NCBI GenBank assembly: GCA_020631735.1
Contig: CM036215.1
Location: 11,000,346-11,064,345 of the forward strand
Direction: 5' to 3'
Length of the DNA stretch: 64,000 nucleotides
Source: Saccharum officinarum
Taxonomy: Eukaryota > Streptophyta > Magnoliopsida > Poales > Poaceae
Shown here: piece after piece, positions 22,591 through 36,078 of the stretch
How positions within the stretch are numbered: position 1 is the stretch's first letter
Layout: each line of letters starts with the position of its first letter
The notes under the pieces: model-generated
The model's database searches: none
What the model saw: the letters and a program-made list of their open reading frames with translations, nothing else
Told to the model about the DNA's origin: nothing
Translations under genes and position numbers: made by a program

Positions 22591-23452
22591 ACCTCTGTGA
22601 CCGCGTTCGCCTCCGTTACTTTTCCGACTTCCGGCGCAATGGAAAATAGGCATTTCACTTCCCCGAAATCGCCTGAATCCCGCGCTCGCACGCTCGGCGG
22701 GAGAGAGAAAGGAACCAAACCCCTCTCTACCCGTAAACCACAGCGCGACCAACGCCACCTTTGCAAATGTGCCAACACCAACAAGTGATCACCACCTTGT
22801 GCTCGTGTGTTAGCATTTTCACAAACATTTTCTTCAAAGGAATTAGGCACTCAACTTGCCTCGCCACTCGATCCTAACACGTATGCAAAGTTAGATCGCT
22901 CAAGTGGCACTAGATGACCGATATGCAAACAAGTTTGCCCCTCTTAATAGTACGGCCATCTATCTTAAACCCGGTCATCAGCTTCTCTACACACCTATGA
23001 CCGGTGAAATGGAAATGCCCTAGGTTATACCTTTGCCTTGCGCATTCCACTCCATCTCCTCCGACATTGATGCAACACATGCACCAACCATATCACAAAT
23101 GATATGATCCACTTCATATCATCATGTGACCTTGGTCCATCGATCTTGACCTCACTTGCTCTTCACCGTTGCGTCGGTCCATCGGCGCCAAGTCTTGCTC
23201 AAGCTTCACCGCCTCACGGTCCATCGCTCCAAAGCCTCCGACTTGCCCTTCACACTTGCAACCGGTCCGTCGAGCCAAGCCTCATCTTGATCTTTGCCAC
23301 CTTGGTCACATGACTCCATGTCATGTCTCATATGCAATGAGCTCCTTCATAACACAATCATCTGTGGACTAATTCCCTGTGTATCTCACATAAACACAAT
23401 TAGTCCACCTAAGGTTGTCACTCAATTACCAAAACCAAACAAGGACCTTTCA

Positions 23453-23466
23453 ATCTCCCCCTTTTT
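23453..23466 (-). other. Polypurine tract of copy A
   Basis: The minus strand reads AAAAAGGGGGAGAT immediately before the 3' LTR, the plus-strand primer site of LTR retrotransposons. Confidence 0.85.
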
Positions 23467-26400
23467 GGTAATTGATGACAACTCTAGAAAGATATGGAAA
23501 TTAAGTTCTTTTGGACTTTATGCCACTTATCCAACATTTAAGCTCTATGTTAGAATTTGGATAAGCACCATAAAATCCAACTTGGTAGTGATAACTCTCC
23601 CTACATATGTGCTCAAATGGTTTGGTTTCAAGCTTGCACATATGCATAAATATGAAATTTGTGGGAGGGTTAGCACTACTAAGTGATGCTAAGGTGTATA
23701 GAATAAACCTTTGTAGTTCGATACCATTTGATAGCTCGATACCATTTGAAAATCATAAGTTTGCCATCATCCTTAGCATCATGAGTAGCTAGACATCAAA
23801 AACACTAGAAACCCCGTGAGATCAACATTATAAGTAAGGTTCTAGTTTTTCATGATAAACACAAGTCTAGCTATCATCCTATGCATGCTAGTTATCATAT
23901 CATCATTCAAGTTCTATAACTAGCATACACCACACAAGCATGCATGTTAAATAAAAACTTATGCAATGCTAGCAAGCACATGAATATGCACAAGTCAAAT
24001 GCAACCAATCAATGTTCATGAGCTTGCTCCCCTACTTGTGTGCTTCTCTTGTCCAAGAATTTTGATCCTTCTCTTTTCTTCATTGTTGCTCCCTCTTTGT
24101 CCATTTCCATGTCCAAACCCCATCTTCTCATGATGTCCCCAAACCCCTCTCTTGGTGCATTGACATATCTTTGCTCCAACTTCTCCCCCTTTGTCATCAA
24201 TTTCCATAAAGGGTGTATTTCTCATTGATACAAAGGCTTGCATTGGGGTAGATGGTTGAGACTTGAATATTGCGTTGTTGATGGACATCACCGCACATGT
24301 TGGAATGGCATTACTTGTATGTTGCTCTTGAGATACCACTTAGGATCTTTGACCTTGATACCATTAGGTGGGGCTCCTCCCCCTATGTCATAGCATGGGT
24401 CATTCACTTGATAATCTTGAGCTCTTGTGTGTGAGGGAACTTTCTTCATTTGATGATCACTTAAAATTGAGGATCACTTGTGGAACCATTGACTTGTATA
24501 AATGATATCATGTGTAGAAATACCATGAATAAGTGTGTGATACCAATTTGAAGAATCCTCTATCATGGAACCACTTGTATGATTTTGTCAATATGATCTT
24601 TTCTTGAACATTTGCTATCTTTATGAGTACCACTTGTAGGATATCACTTGTAGATCATGATCTAGACACCACTTGTAAATACCAATTGAAGAAATATTTT
24701 GAGTCTAGATACCATTTGAAACACCTTAGATATCCATTTGCATTGTTGTCTTGTGCTTGTACCCATATCATTGTCATGAGCTTCTAGTATGACTTGAACT
24801 AAGTTGATTTGCCTAAGATTCTAAGTCCGGTTTGATCCAATGACAAGCTTCTTCACTCCTCATACTAAGGGTTATCTTGCTAATGTTGTCTTGTCACTTG
24901 TTAGCAATCCAAACTAGATCAAGTACTTGGGTTCACTAGCTCATGAACAAATTCATACACATACCACTAGATCATTCAAGTAATTCAAGCAATAGTGGTA
25001 GGCTATGAATTTAAATATTTCATTTGTTATGCATGATCCTAGTAAGCATGTACTATATGCACTAATCGCATACTAGTAAGGGATGAAATGATCATGCACA
25101 TTACAATGATACCTTTGCTATGTTGGAGTAGAGGATAGTCACATAGATTCCAATTCATTACTCCAATAGAAATGTGAAGTCCAATTTATAAGCTTGGTGA
25201 AGACCAATCATTATAGAGAAATTCATTCTTCACCCATATGAAATGAGAACCACTAATAATCAAGTGCATTATTTCTTGTTGTGGTTGGCTTGCTTTTTCT
25301 CTTTGATCAATGCTTGCATGAGAGAAGTACTTATGATACCAATTTTATAACCATGACTAGCTCTCTTTTGGGTGTTGCTTGCTTTTCTTGATCAACCCTA
25401 TTGATTGCTTCAATTAAGCATCTCAAATGTCCCTTGAATTCATCACTTCCATGTTAGCCTTCCAAGCCGGTGCTCGGTTTACCCACCCATGGGCGGCAAG
25501 CCCCCTCAGCAGGGAGAAGTGACCTCTCTCCAAAGAACCATCCTTGACACTTACTTGAATTGCCTTTGATTGATTGATCTATAGACTTAACTTGATGAGT
25601 AACCTTGAATTATTCTTTAAGTCCTTTTCTTTCTACTAAATGATCTCCAATCATTACTAGAACTTGAACCTCATCTTCATCTTGAGTTTGATCTTCATTT
25701 TCAAATTTGAGTACCAAATTTGTACACTAAGTACATTCCACAATCAATGCCTTTGTACTCATTTCTTGTCATGCTTCTAGATCAATTCAAAACCAAACTT
25801 AGGTACCTCAACCACTTATAAACATGTTTCCAACTTGAGGACCTTTCAATCAAAGTGACTCTAAATCAATCCAATAATTATCACTTTTCTGGCAGATTCT
25901 GTACCCTTCAAGGAATAATTCATATCTCCCAATATACAGATCCAAATGCCATAAAATTTTGTGGAGATGTGATTCACTAAGTCATCTAGCAGCTGTAAAA
26001 ATTTGAGATTCATTTGACATATAGATTGCTACCAGATTTCAATTCTTCCACCACTGCTACATGCTGAAAACTGCTGCACTATAGCATACAAGATGTACTC
26101 CAGAACAGAAGCATCTCTTGTCCAATTCTTATGAAATTTGTACAGCATCTTATACCATAAGTCTAGAGCATGTATACCAAATTTCAAGTCAATCCAATAT
26201 GATTTGGTCACTCAAACTCAGACTTGATCTCAGCTAGCTTAGATTTTCAATAATGGACAGATTTTAATACATTGAGCTATACTTCATCAAATGTGAATCA
26301 ATCTTGAGATTAACTTGTTTGAACACTCTCACAGGACATATATCCATTCAATCCACTTACTAAATGTCATCTTATGAATTTATCCAACACAAATCAATCC

Positions 26401-26760
26401 AAACTTGATTACTAAGCACTTAATCCGTTCAATCATCTTATAGCAAGCAACATTGCATATATATCCAATTCAATCAACTCATATGCACCCAAGTGAAATG
26501 ATCAACAAGAGATATACCTTGGTTAGCTCATGATCATCCAATAGCAAGCTTTCAACTTGAATATTTGCAAGCCATCAAATATATCCAATAAATCACCACA
26601 ATCTTGAATGTTGCACTTGTATGTTGTAGTATTTGGACTTCACTTATTTTGACTTGGCATTGGGATAGAATATGCACTAAGCTTTAAAACTTGATTCAAC
26701 ATATGATGAACAATATGAATCCAAATGAATCAAGCCTCCAATGCCGATGGTACCTATAAA
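23467..26760 (-). other. Non-coding internal part of the retrotransposon (copy A)
   Basis: About 3.3 kb between the gag stop and the polypurine tract hold no long frame. An autonomous Copia element would have protease, integrase, reverse transcriptase and RNase H here. Short motifs such as ACCACTTGTA and GATACCATTTGA recur from about 23710 to 24730. A second copy occupies 32781-36075. Confidence 0.8.
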
Positions 26761-26763
26761 CAA

Positions 26764-27488
26764 TCATCCACTTTTTGATGGTACCCAAACAAGTTTGGGT
26801 CCTCTCAAGTTAGGTGCAACATACTTAGGCAAAGCCTTAGTATGGGTAGCGGGATGTTTTGCAATAGCAACAATAGAGGTACCATTTACATCCTTTCTAA
26901 GCACATTAGTATTATCAATTGAAATATGCTTAGAAATGTTACCTAGGGGACATGAATGTGCCATGTGTCCCCTTTCCCGGCATGAATAGCATCTTCTCTT
27001 TGATTGAGCCTTTTCTTCATTGCTCATGTGATGCTTTTCATTGCCTTGCCTCTCATGAGTTACTTGAGTCTTCCTCTCAAGCTTGGTAGGACACCCCGAG
27101 GCGAAGTGTCCTATATCTTCACACTTGAAGCACTTGATGTGAGCCAAATTTCTTTTCTCAATTTGATTCTTGCTCATCATCTTGATATCTTGGATTTGCA
27201 TTGGATGCCTTCCTCTTCCACCCTTCTTGTTTTCTTCTTCATGATCATCAAGTCACCAACATCTTCATCATTGATCTTTACTTGAGCTTGGGGTATCTTC
27301 TTTTCATCTTGTGGCCTCATCTTTGGCTTCTTGGTTGGGCAAGACTTGGCAAGGTGACCCATCTCATGGCATTTAAAGCACACGAAATGAGATAGCTTCT
27401 TTTGTTCTTGCTTCTTCATTTTCTTGCCCTTGTTCTTGTTGAAGCCAATGCCACTCTTGTCACCATAGCTTCTTTGAGTCTTTATCAT
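26764..27488 (-). pseudogene. gag zinc-knuckle region, contig-end copy left of the N gap
   Basis: The same sequence as 28378-29061, cut into two frames by a one-base difference at about 27217-27222 (CCACCCTTC here, CCACCCCTTC in the other copies). The downstream frame ends in PKLVWVPSKSG and a stop, the point where Copia polyproteins normally continue into protease. Most likely the frame break is a sequence error at a contig end. Confidence 0.75.
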
Positions 27489-27780
27489 GTGCTCAAAGGT
27501 GACTTTTGAGTTGTTAGCACTTCTCTAACTTGTTGCTCAATTTCTTTACTTCACTTTTGAGCTCATTGTTCTCCTTCAAAATGTAGTCTCACAAGACGTA
27601 GAAGTAGAACAAGCATATATATGTGAAGAACATGGCATATCTAATAGTCATCACAGAGGTGGATACATGCTTTCTCCCTACATCACATGGGTAGTCACAT
27701 TTTGTTGCATTTGATCATTTGATCCATGTGATGAGCTCTCATTATTTTAATTTCTTTTAAAAACATCTTAATGAGAGAAG

Positions 27781-27880
27781 NNNNNNNNNNNNNNNNNNNN
27801 NNNNNNNNNNNNNNNNNNNNNNNNNNNNNNNNNNNNNNNNNNNNNNNNNNNNNNNNNNNNNNNNNNNNNNNNNNNNNNNN
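27781..27880. other. Assembly gap of 100 N
   Basis: Exactly 100 N, a conventional gap of unknown size. About 1.47 kb ending at 27780 repeats the sequence starting at 27881. Confidence 0.99.
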
Positions 27881-28377
27881 ATCTTGAGATTAACTTGTTT
27901 GAACACTCTCACAAGACATATATCCATTCAATCCACTTACTAAATGTCATCTTATGAATTTATCCAACCAAATCAATCCAAACTTGATTACTAAGCATTT
28001 AATCGTTCAATCATCTATAGCAAGCAACATTGCATATATATCCAATTCAATCAACTCATATGCACCCAAGTGAAATGATCACAAGAGATATACCTTGGTT
28101 AGCTCATGATCATCCAATAGCAAGCTTTCAACTTGAATATTTGCAAGCCATCAAATATATCCAATAAATCACCACAATCTTTGATGTTGCACTTGTATGT
28201 TGTAGTATTTGGACTTCACTTATTTTGACTTGGCATTGGGTAGAATATGCACTAAGCTTTAAAACTTGATTCAACATATGATGAACAATATGAATCCAAA
28301 TGAATCAAGCCTCCAATGCGATGGTACCTATAAACAATCATCCACTTTTTGATGGTACCCAAAAAGTTTGGGTCCTC

Positions 28378-29061
28378 TCAGTTAGGTGCAACATACTTAG
28401 GCAAAGCCTTAGTATGGGTAGCGGGATGTTTTGCAATAGCAACAATAGAGGTACCATTTACATCCTTTCTAAGCACATTAGTATTATCAATTGAAATATG
28501 CTTAGAAATGTTACCTAGGGGACATGAATGTGCCATGTGTCCCCTTTCCCGGCATGAATAGCATCTTCTCTTTGATTGAGCCTTTTCTTCATTGCTCATG
28601 TGATGCTTTTCATTGCCTTGCCTCTCATGAGTTACTTGAGTCTTCCTCTCAAGCTTGGTAGGACACCCCGAGGCGAAGTGTCCTATATCTTCACACTTGA
28701 AGCACTTGATGTGAGCCAAATTTCTTTTCTCAATTTGATTCTTGCTCATCATCTTGATATCTTGGATTTGCATTGGATGCCTTCCTCTTCCACCCCTTCT
28801 TGTTTTCTTCTTCATGATCATCAAGTCACCAACATCTTCATCATTGATCTTTACTTGAGCTTGGGGTATCTTCTTTTCATCTTGTGGCCTCATCTTTGGC
28901 TTCTTGGTTGGGCAAGACTTGGCAAGGTGACCCATCTCATGGCATTTAAAGCACACGAAATGAGATAGCTTCTTTTGTTCTTGCTTCTTCATTTTCTTGC
29001 CCTTGTTCTTGTTGAAGCCAATGCCACTCTTGTCACCATAGCTTCTTTGAGTCTTTATCAT
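28378..29061 (-). CDS. gag, C-terminal zinc-knuckle part (copy A)
   Basis: The frame carries three CCHC zinc knuckles of the form C-X2-C-X4-H-X4-C: CFKCHEMGHLAKSC, CFKCEDIGHFASGC and CYSCRERGHMAHSC, embedded in Lys-rich sequence. These bind RNA in retrotransposon Gag. It is out of frame with the N-terminal part by one base near 29076; the copy left of the gap has the extra base at the matching place, so the break may be a sequencing error. It stops early at VAPN because of another single-base difference near 28380. Three knuckles are more than the single one usual for Copia Gag. Confidence 0.85.
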   Translation of the reverse strand: MIKTQRSYGDKSGIGFNKNKGKKMKKQEQKKLSHFVCFKCHEMGHLAKSCPTKKPKMRPQDEKKIPQAQVKINDEDVGDLMIMKKKTRRGGRGRHPMQIQDIKMMSKNQIEKRNLAHIKCFKCEDIGHFASGCPTKLERKTQVTHERQGNEKHHMSNEEKAQSKRRCYSCRERGHMAHSCPLGNISKHISIDNTNVLRKDVNGTSIVAIAKHPATHTKALPKYVAPN

Positions 29062-30209
29062 GTGCTCAAAGGTGACTTTTGAGTTGTAGCACTCTCTAAC
29101 TTGTTGCTCAATTTCTTTACTTCACTTTTGAGCTCATTGTTCTCCTTCAAAATGTTAGTCTCACAAGACGTAGAAGTAGAACAAGCATATATATGTGAAG
29201 AACATGGCATATCTAATAAGTCATCACAAGAGGTGGATACATGCTTTCTCCCTACATCACATGGGTTAGTCACATTTTGCAATTGATCATTTGATCCATG
29301 TGATGAGCTCTCATTATTTTTAATTTTCTTTAAAAACATCTTAATGAGAGAAGCATGTTTTTCTAACAATTCCTCATGAGATGCAAGTACTTTCTCATGA
29401 GTCAACATTAGCTTCTCATGTGAAGATTTAAGATCATCAAGTAAGCTCTTATGTTCTTCATATGAGTTCTTTAGAAAAGAGTTTTCATTTTCTAATTTCA
29501 TTGTTTTAGCTTTCTCATTTTCTAAAGACGTGTTCATGCTAGCAAGTCTACTAACAAGCTCATCATATGAATCAACATGATCAATCACATTATCATTTGA
29601 TACCTTTGTGTCACCTAGTGACATGAAGCAATGTGATGTAGTGGATGGGCTTGTAGTAGCATCATCAAGGCCCGAGCATGAACCAACGTTGTCACCATCA
29701 AGTGTGCTTGGGGTAGAAACATCACTTGCAACACTTGATGCATCATCACCATTCTTGTCAAGTGAACTTGTGGTAGATCGATCATCATCATCACTTGACC
29801 ATGAGGTGGAGCAATCCTCCACAACCATCGTGTTGTGGTCATGCTCAACATCATCATGTGCAACCTCCTTGGGCTTGACATCATCGTCATCATCGGTGAT
29901 AGCTCCATACTTTTCATTGAGATAGGCCCATATCTCATGAGCGGATTTGAGGTCCATGATCTTACCAAAGATGCTATCATCCAAAGATCTATACATGATG
30001 TTAGTAGCTTGGATGTCAAGATCTAGGCATTTCTCTTGTGCTTGAGTTAGATTATCTTCATCCAACACATGAGAAAAGCCTACATCTACCATCCACCACA
30101 TTTGAGGGCAAATAAACTTAAAATTGCATATCATCCAATTTTTCCACCGTGCAAAGTGTGTGCCTTCAAACATGTGAGGACAATCAACATCTAGTCCATA
30201 TTCCGCCAT
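29058..30209 (-). CDS. gag, N-terminal part (copy A), Copia-type
   Basis: 383 residues starting MAEYGLDVDCPHMFEG, 38 bp after the primer site. The N-terminus has the FARWKNWM and SAHEIWAYLNEKYG blocks of Copia-type Gag (UBN2/DUF4219-like), followed by an acidic Asp/Ser-rich linker (about residues 105-190) and a long coiled-coil-prone segment with repeated ENE/KLE and HEKL/HEEL heptads (about 225-300 and 355-375). In family terms this assembles the particle that packages the RNA. It ends where a one-base shift disconnects it from the zinc-knuckle frame. Confidence 0.85.
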   Translation of the reverse strand: MAEYGLDVDCPHMFEGTHFARWKNWMICNFKFICPQMWWMVDVGFSHVLDEDNLTQAQEKCLDLDIQATNIMYRSLDDSIFGKIMDLKSAHEIWAYLNEKYGAITDDDDDVKPKEVAHDDVEHDHNTMVVEDCSTSWSSDDDDRSTTSSLDKNGDDASSVASDVSTPSTLDGDNVGSCSGLDDATTSPSTTSHCFMSLGDTKVSNDNVIDHVDSYDELVSRLASMNTSLENEKAKTMKLENENSFLKNSYEEHKSLLDDLKSSHEKLMLTHEKVLASHEELLEKHASLIKMFLKKIKNNESSSHGSNDQLQNVTNPCDVGRKHVSTSCDDLLDMPCSSHIYACSTSTSCETNILKENNELKSEVKKLSNKLESATTQKSPLST

Positions 30210-30246
30210 CCTCTCGGGTCGGTGAAGACCACAAATGAGAGACCGG

Positions 30247-30258
30247 GCTCTGATACCA
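30247..30258 (-). other. Primer-binding site for initiator Met-tRNA
   Basis: The minus strand reads TGGTATCAGAGC, the complement of the 3' end of plant initiator Met-tRNA, two bases inside LTR2. This fixes the minus orientation and makes LTR2 the 5' LTR of copy A. Confidence 0.93.
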
Positions 30259-30260
30259 AT

Positions 30261-32766
30261 TGAAGGGTCGAGATGGCGGACTAGAGGGGGGGGTGAATAG
30301 TCCTTTCTAAAACTTAAACACGTTGGCTAACCGAAACAAATGCGGAATTAAACTTAACGGTCTAGCCGAGACTACACCCCTCTATCTAAGTTCTCTAGCA
30401 CCTTGCAAAGATCCTAATTAAGCAACTAAGGTGCTAAGCTTACCAAGAGCTCACCTAATCAATTCTAGAGCAAGGTCACACAAACCTATGCACTAGTACT
30501 TTGCAAGCAAGAGGGAGCTCCTACACAATACTAGTAAGCAAAGCGCACAAGCCTAAGCTCACTAGCAGTGCTCAATAACAAGGCTACACAAGCCAAATTA
30601 GAGAGCGCAAACTACTTAGCTACACAAACTAAGCAATGTGACTAACAAGGTTACACAAACCAAATTAGTCACGCAAAGGGAGCTACTTCTATGCTACACA
30701 AGCAAGAAGGTAACTAGCTAACTACACAAACAAACTAGTTACAAGAGCAACTACACAAGCACAAGTATATGAATGTAAATACAAGCTTGTGAATCGAAAG
30801 CAAACCACCGAGAAGATGTACACAATGTTGACACGGCGGTTTTTCACCGAGGTTCACTTGGTTGCCACCAAGCTAGTCCCCGTTGTGGCGATACACCCAC
30901 TTGATGGATCACGAGCTAATTGACTATCAAGAGTCAAACCCTCAGCGGGTGCCGCACATCCACTCTCAAGATGGGGATCCTCCAAGCCACGAGCTTTACT
31001 AGAGTTGCTCTTCGCGATCCCCGCGGGGTGAGCACAATCCCCTCACAAATCCTCCTCCGGAGCCACGCACAATCTCCACGCGTGCTTCAACGGAGTCGCA
31101 AGCCACCAAGCCGTCTAGGAGGTGGCAACCTCCAAGAGTAACAAGCACCACCGGCTTGCAACACGATCACCTAGTGCCACTCGATGCAATCCTCTCGATG
31201 CAACGCACTAGAATCGCTCTCTCACTCGATCCGATGAACACTATCAAGCATGAGTGAGTTAGAGGGCTTCCAAGCACTACCACATAAGCCACCAAGGCCA
31301 AAGTGTGCTCAGCTGCCGGCCACAGCCGGCCACAAGGTCTATTTATAACCCCACGGTCAAATAGAGCCGTTACACACTTGTCCGTTTTTCCGCGGGAGCA
31401 CCGGACGCGCCGGTGGTAACTCACCGGACGCGCTCAACCGCGTCCGGTGCCCCTCCGACATCCGCGTGTCCTCCGAATTTCAAATTCGTCCGTTAGATCC
31501 TCCAACGGTCACTGCGTGCCAACGGTCAAACGACCCACCGGACGCGCTGCTGCGAACCACCGGACGCGCCGGTGCGCACAGCACCCGCGCCCGCGAAGCA
31601 ACCACCGGACGCGCTGCTCGCAACCACCGGACGCCACAGTACCCGCGTCCGGTGCGAGTCCAGTAAGCGCCGAGACCACCGGACGCGTCCGATGGTGTGA
31701 CACCGGACGCGCACCGCGTCCGACGTCCTTGTTTCCCTCAGGGCGCAAGACCGGACGCGCCGGTCCCTTGGGTCACCGGACGCGCCGGTGCCAAACCCTA
31801 GCTCGCGCGCCTGACGCCCGGATGCTGCACTGACCGGACGCGCCGGTCCACAGTGACCGCGTCCGGTGCTGCGTCCGGTGCAGCGTCCGGTGCTGCGTCC
31901 GGTCACCTCTGTGACCGCGTTCGCCTCCGTTACTTTTCCGACTTCCGGCGCAATGGAAAATAGGCATTTCACTTCCCCGAAATCGCCTGAATCCCGCGCT
32001 CGCACGCTCGGCGGGAGAGAGAAAGGAACCAAACCCCTCTCTACCCGTAAACCACAGCGCGACCAACGCCACCTTTGCAAATGTGCCAACACCAACAAGT
32101 GATCACCACCTTGTGCTCGTGTGTTAGCATTTTCACAAACATTTTCTTCAAAGGAATTAGGCACTCAACTTGCCTCGCCACTCGATCCTAACACGTATGC
32201 AAAGTTAGATCGCTCAAGTGGCACTAGATGACCGATATGCAAACAAGTTTGCCCCTCTTAATAGTACGGCCATCTATCTTAAACCCGGTCATCAGCTTCT
32301 CTACACACCTATGACCGGTGAAATGGAAATGCCCTAGGTTATACCTTTGCCTTGCGCATTCCACTCCATCTCCTCCGACATTGATGCAACACATGCACCA
32401 ACCATATCACAAATGATATGATCCACTTCATATCATCATGTGACCTTGGTCCATCGATCTTGACCTCACTTGCTCTTCACCGTTGCGTCGGTCCATCGGC
32501 GCCAAGTCTTGCTCAAGCTTCACCGCCTCACGGTCCATCGCTCCAAAGCCTCCGACTTGCCCTTCACACTTGCAACCGGTCCGTCGAGCCAAGCCTCATC
32601 TTGATCTTTGCCACCTTGGTCACATGACTCCATGTCATGTCTCATATGCAATGAGCTCCTTCATAACACAATCATCTGTGGACTAATTCCCTGTGTATCT
32701 CACATAAACACAATTAGTCCACCTAAGGTTGTCACTCAATTACCAAAACCAAACAAGGACCTTTCA
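30261..32766 (-). repeat. LTR2, 2506 bp (5' LTR of copy A, 3' LTR of copy B)
   Basis: Bounded by TGAAGGG and CTTTCA, with a primer site on one side and a polypurine tract on the other, so it serves both internal regions. It differs from LTR1 by single-base losses in short homopolymers (for example near 30550, 31040 and 31670). Confidence 0.93.
31339..31347 (-). promoter_or_regulatory. LTR2 TATA box
   Basis: Minus-strand TATAAATAG at the position matching 22024-22032 in LTR1. This is the copy that would drive copy A gag. Confidence 0.65.
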
Positions 32767-32780
32767 ATCTCCCCCTTTTT
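32767..32780 (-). other. Polypurine tract of copy B
   Basis: Minus strand AAAAAGGGGGAGAT directly beside LTR2, as in copy A. Confidence 0.85.
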
Positions 32781-35700
32781 GGTAATTGATGACAACTCTA
32801 GAAAGATATGGAAATTAAGTTCTTTTGGACTTTATGCCACTTATCCAACATTTAAGCTCTATGTTAGAATTTGGATAAGCACCATAAAATCCAACTTGGT
32901 AGTGATAACTCTCCCTACATATGTGCTCAAATGGTTTGGTTTCAAGCTTGCACATATGCATAAATATGAAATTTGTGGGAGGGTTAGCACTACTAAGTGA
33001 TGCTAAGGTGTATAGAATAAACCTTTGTAGTTCGATACCATTTGATAGCTCGATACCATTTGAAAATCATAAGTTTGCCATCATCCTTAGCATCATGAGT
33101 AGCTAGACATCAAAAACACTAGAAACCCCGTGAGATCAACATTATAAGTAAGGTTCTAGTTTTTCATGATAAACACAAGTCTAGCTATCATCCTATGCAT
33201 GCTAGTTATCATATCATCATTCAAGTTCTATAACTAGCATACACCACACAAGCATGCATGTTAAATAAAAACTTATGCAATGCTAGCAAGCACATGAATA
33301 TGCACAAGTCAAATGCAACCAATCAATGTTCATGAGCTTGCTCCCCCTACTTGTGTGCTTCTCTTGTCCAAGAATTTTGATCCTTCTCTTTTCTTCATTG
33401 TTGCTCCCTCTTTGTCCATTTCCATGTCCAAACCCCATCTTCTCATGATGTCCCCAAACCCCTCTCTTGGTGCATTGACATATCTTTGCTCCAACTTCTC
33501 CCCCTTTGTCATCAATTTCCATAAAGGGTGTATTTCTCATTGATACAAAGGCTTGCATTGGGGTAGATGGTTGAGACTTGAATATTGCGTTGTTGATGGA
33601 CATCACCGCACATGTTGGAATGGCATTACTTGTATGTTGCTCTTGAGATACCACTTAGGATCTTTGACCTTGATACCATTAGGTGGGGCTCCTCCCCCTA
33701 TGTCATAGCATGGGTCATTCACTTGATAATCTTGAGCTCTTGTGTGTGAGGGAACTTTCTTCATTTGATGATCACTTAAAATTGAGGATCACTTGTGGAA
33801 CCATTGACTTGTATAAATGATATCATGTGTAGAAATACCATGAATAAGTGTGTGATACCAATTTGAAGAATCCTCTATCATGGAACCACTTGTATGATTT
33901 TGTCAATATGATCTTTTCTTGAACATTTGCTATCTTTATGAGTACCACTTGTAGGATATCACTTGTAGATCATGATCTAGACACCACTTGTAAATACCAA
34001 TTGAAGAAATATTTTGAGTCTAGATACCATTTGAAACACCTTAGATATCCATTTGCATTGTTGTCTTGTGCTTGTACCCATATCATTGTCATGAGCTTCT
34101 AGTATGACTTGAACTAAGTTGATTTGCCTAAGATTCTAAGTCCGGTTTGATCCAATGACAAGCTTCTTCACTCCTCATACTAAGGGTTATCTTGCTAATG
34201 TTGTCTTGTCACTTGTTAGCAATCCAAACTAGATCAAGTACTTGGGTTCACTAGCTCATGAACAAATTCATACACATACCACTAGATCATTCAAGTAATT
34301 CAAGCAATAGTGGTAGGCTATGAATTTAAATATTTCATTTGTTATGCATGATCCTAGTAAGCATGTACTATATGCACTAATCGCATACTAGTAAGGGATG
34401 AAATGATCATGCACATTACAATGATACCTTTGCTATGTTGGAGTAGAGGATAGTCACATAGATTCCAATTCATTACTCCAATAGAAATGTGAAGTCCAAT
34501 TTATAAGCTTGGTGAAGACCAATCATTATAGAGAAATTCATTCTTCACCCATATGAAATGAGAACCACTAATAATCAAGTGCATTATTTCTTGTTGTGGT
34601 TGGCTTGCTTTTTCTCTTTGATCAATGCTTGCATGAGAGAAGTACTTATGATACCAATTTTATAACCATGACTAGCTCTCTTTTGGGTGTTGCTTGCTTT
34701 TCTTGATCAACCCTATTGATTGCTTCAATTAAGCATCTCAAATGTCCCTTGAATTCATCACTTCCATGTTAGCCTTCCAAGCCGGTGCTCGGTTTACCCA
34801 CCCATGGGCGGCAAGCCCCCTCAGCAGGGAGAAGTGACCTCTCTCCAAAGAACCATCCTTGACACTTACTTGAATTGCCTTTGATTGATTGATCTATAGA
34901 CTTAACTTGATGAGTAACCTTGAATTATTCTTTAAGTCCTTTTCTTTCTACTAAATGATCTCCAATCATTACTAGAACTTGAACCTCATCTTCATCTTGA
35001 GTTTGATCTTCATTTTCAAATTTGAGTACCAAATTTGTACACTAAGTACATTCCACAATCAATGCCTTTGTACTCATTTCTTGTCATGCTTCTAGATCAA
35101 TTCAAAACCAAACTTAGGTACCTCAACCACTTATAAACATGTTTCCAACTTGAGGACCTTTCAATCAAAGTGACTCTAAATCAATCCAATAATTATCACT
35201 TTTCTGGCAGATTCTGTACCCTTCAAGGAATAATTCATATCTCCCAATATACAGATCCAAATGCCATAAAATTTTGTGGAGATGTGATTCACTAAGTCAT
35301 CTAGCAGCTGTAAAAATTTGAGATTCATTTGACATATAGATTGCTACCAGATTTCAATTCTTCCACCACTGCTACATGCTGAAAACTGCTGCACTATAGC
35401 ATACAAGATGTACTCCAGAACAGAAGCATCTCTTGTCCAATTCTTATGAAATTTGTACAGCATCTTATACCATAAGTCTAGAGCATGTATACCAAATTTC
35501 AAGTCAATCCAATATGATTTGGTCACTCAAACTCAGACTTGATCTCAGCTAGCTTAGATTTTCAATAATGGACAGATTTTAATACATTGAGCTATACTTC
35601 ATCAAATGTGAATCAATCTTGAGATTAACTTGTTTGAACACTCTCACAGGACATATATCCATTCAATCCACTTACTAAATGTCATCTTATGAATTTATCC

Positions 35701-36078
35701 AACACAAATCAATCCAAACTTGATTACTAAGCACTTAATCCGTTCAATCATCTTATAGCAAGCAACATTGCATATATATCCAATTCAATCAACTCATATG
35801 CACCCAAGTGAAATGATCAACAAGAGATATACCTTGGTTAGCTCATGATCATCCAATAGCAAGCTTTCAACTTGAATATTTGCAAGCCATCAAATATATC
35901 CAATAAATCACCACAATCTTGAATGTTGCACTTGTATGTTGTAGTATTTGGACTTCACTTATTTTGACTTGGCATTGGGATAGAATATGCACTAAGCTTT
36001 AAAACTTGATTCAACATATGATGAACAATATGAATCCAAATGAATCAAGCCTCCAATGCCGATGGTACCTATAAACAA

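Larger units (their letters stand above)
20944..23452 (-). repeat. LTR1, 2509 bp (3' LTR of copy A)
   Basis: Near-identical to LTR2: by eye one substitution and three single-base gaps over 2.5 kb. It is immediately followed, on the plus strand, by the polypurine tract. Confidence 0.93.

Noticed and set aside
22194..22850. Minus-strand frame of 218 codons, repeated at 31526-32164 and 36732-37229
   Set aside because: It lies in the LTR and its translation simply follows the CCGGACGCG repeat array; it is not a gene.
30247..30258. tRNA-like match at the LTR border
   Set aside because: Only the 3'-end complement of initiator Met-tRNA is present; it is a primer-binding site, not a tRNA gene.
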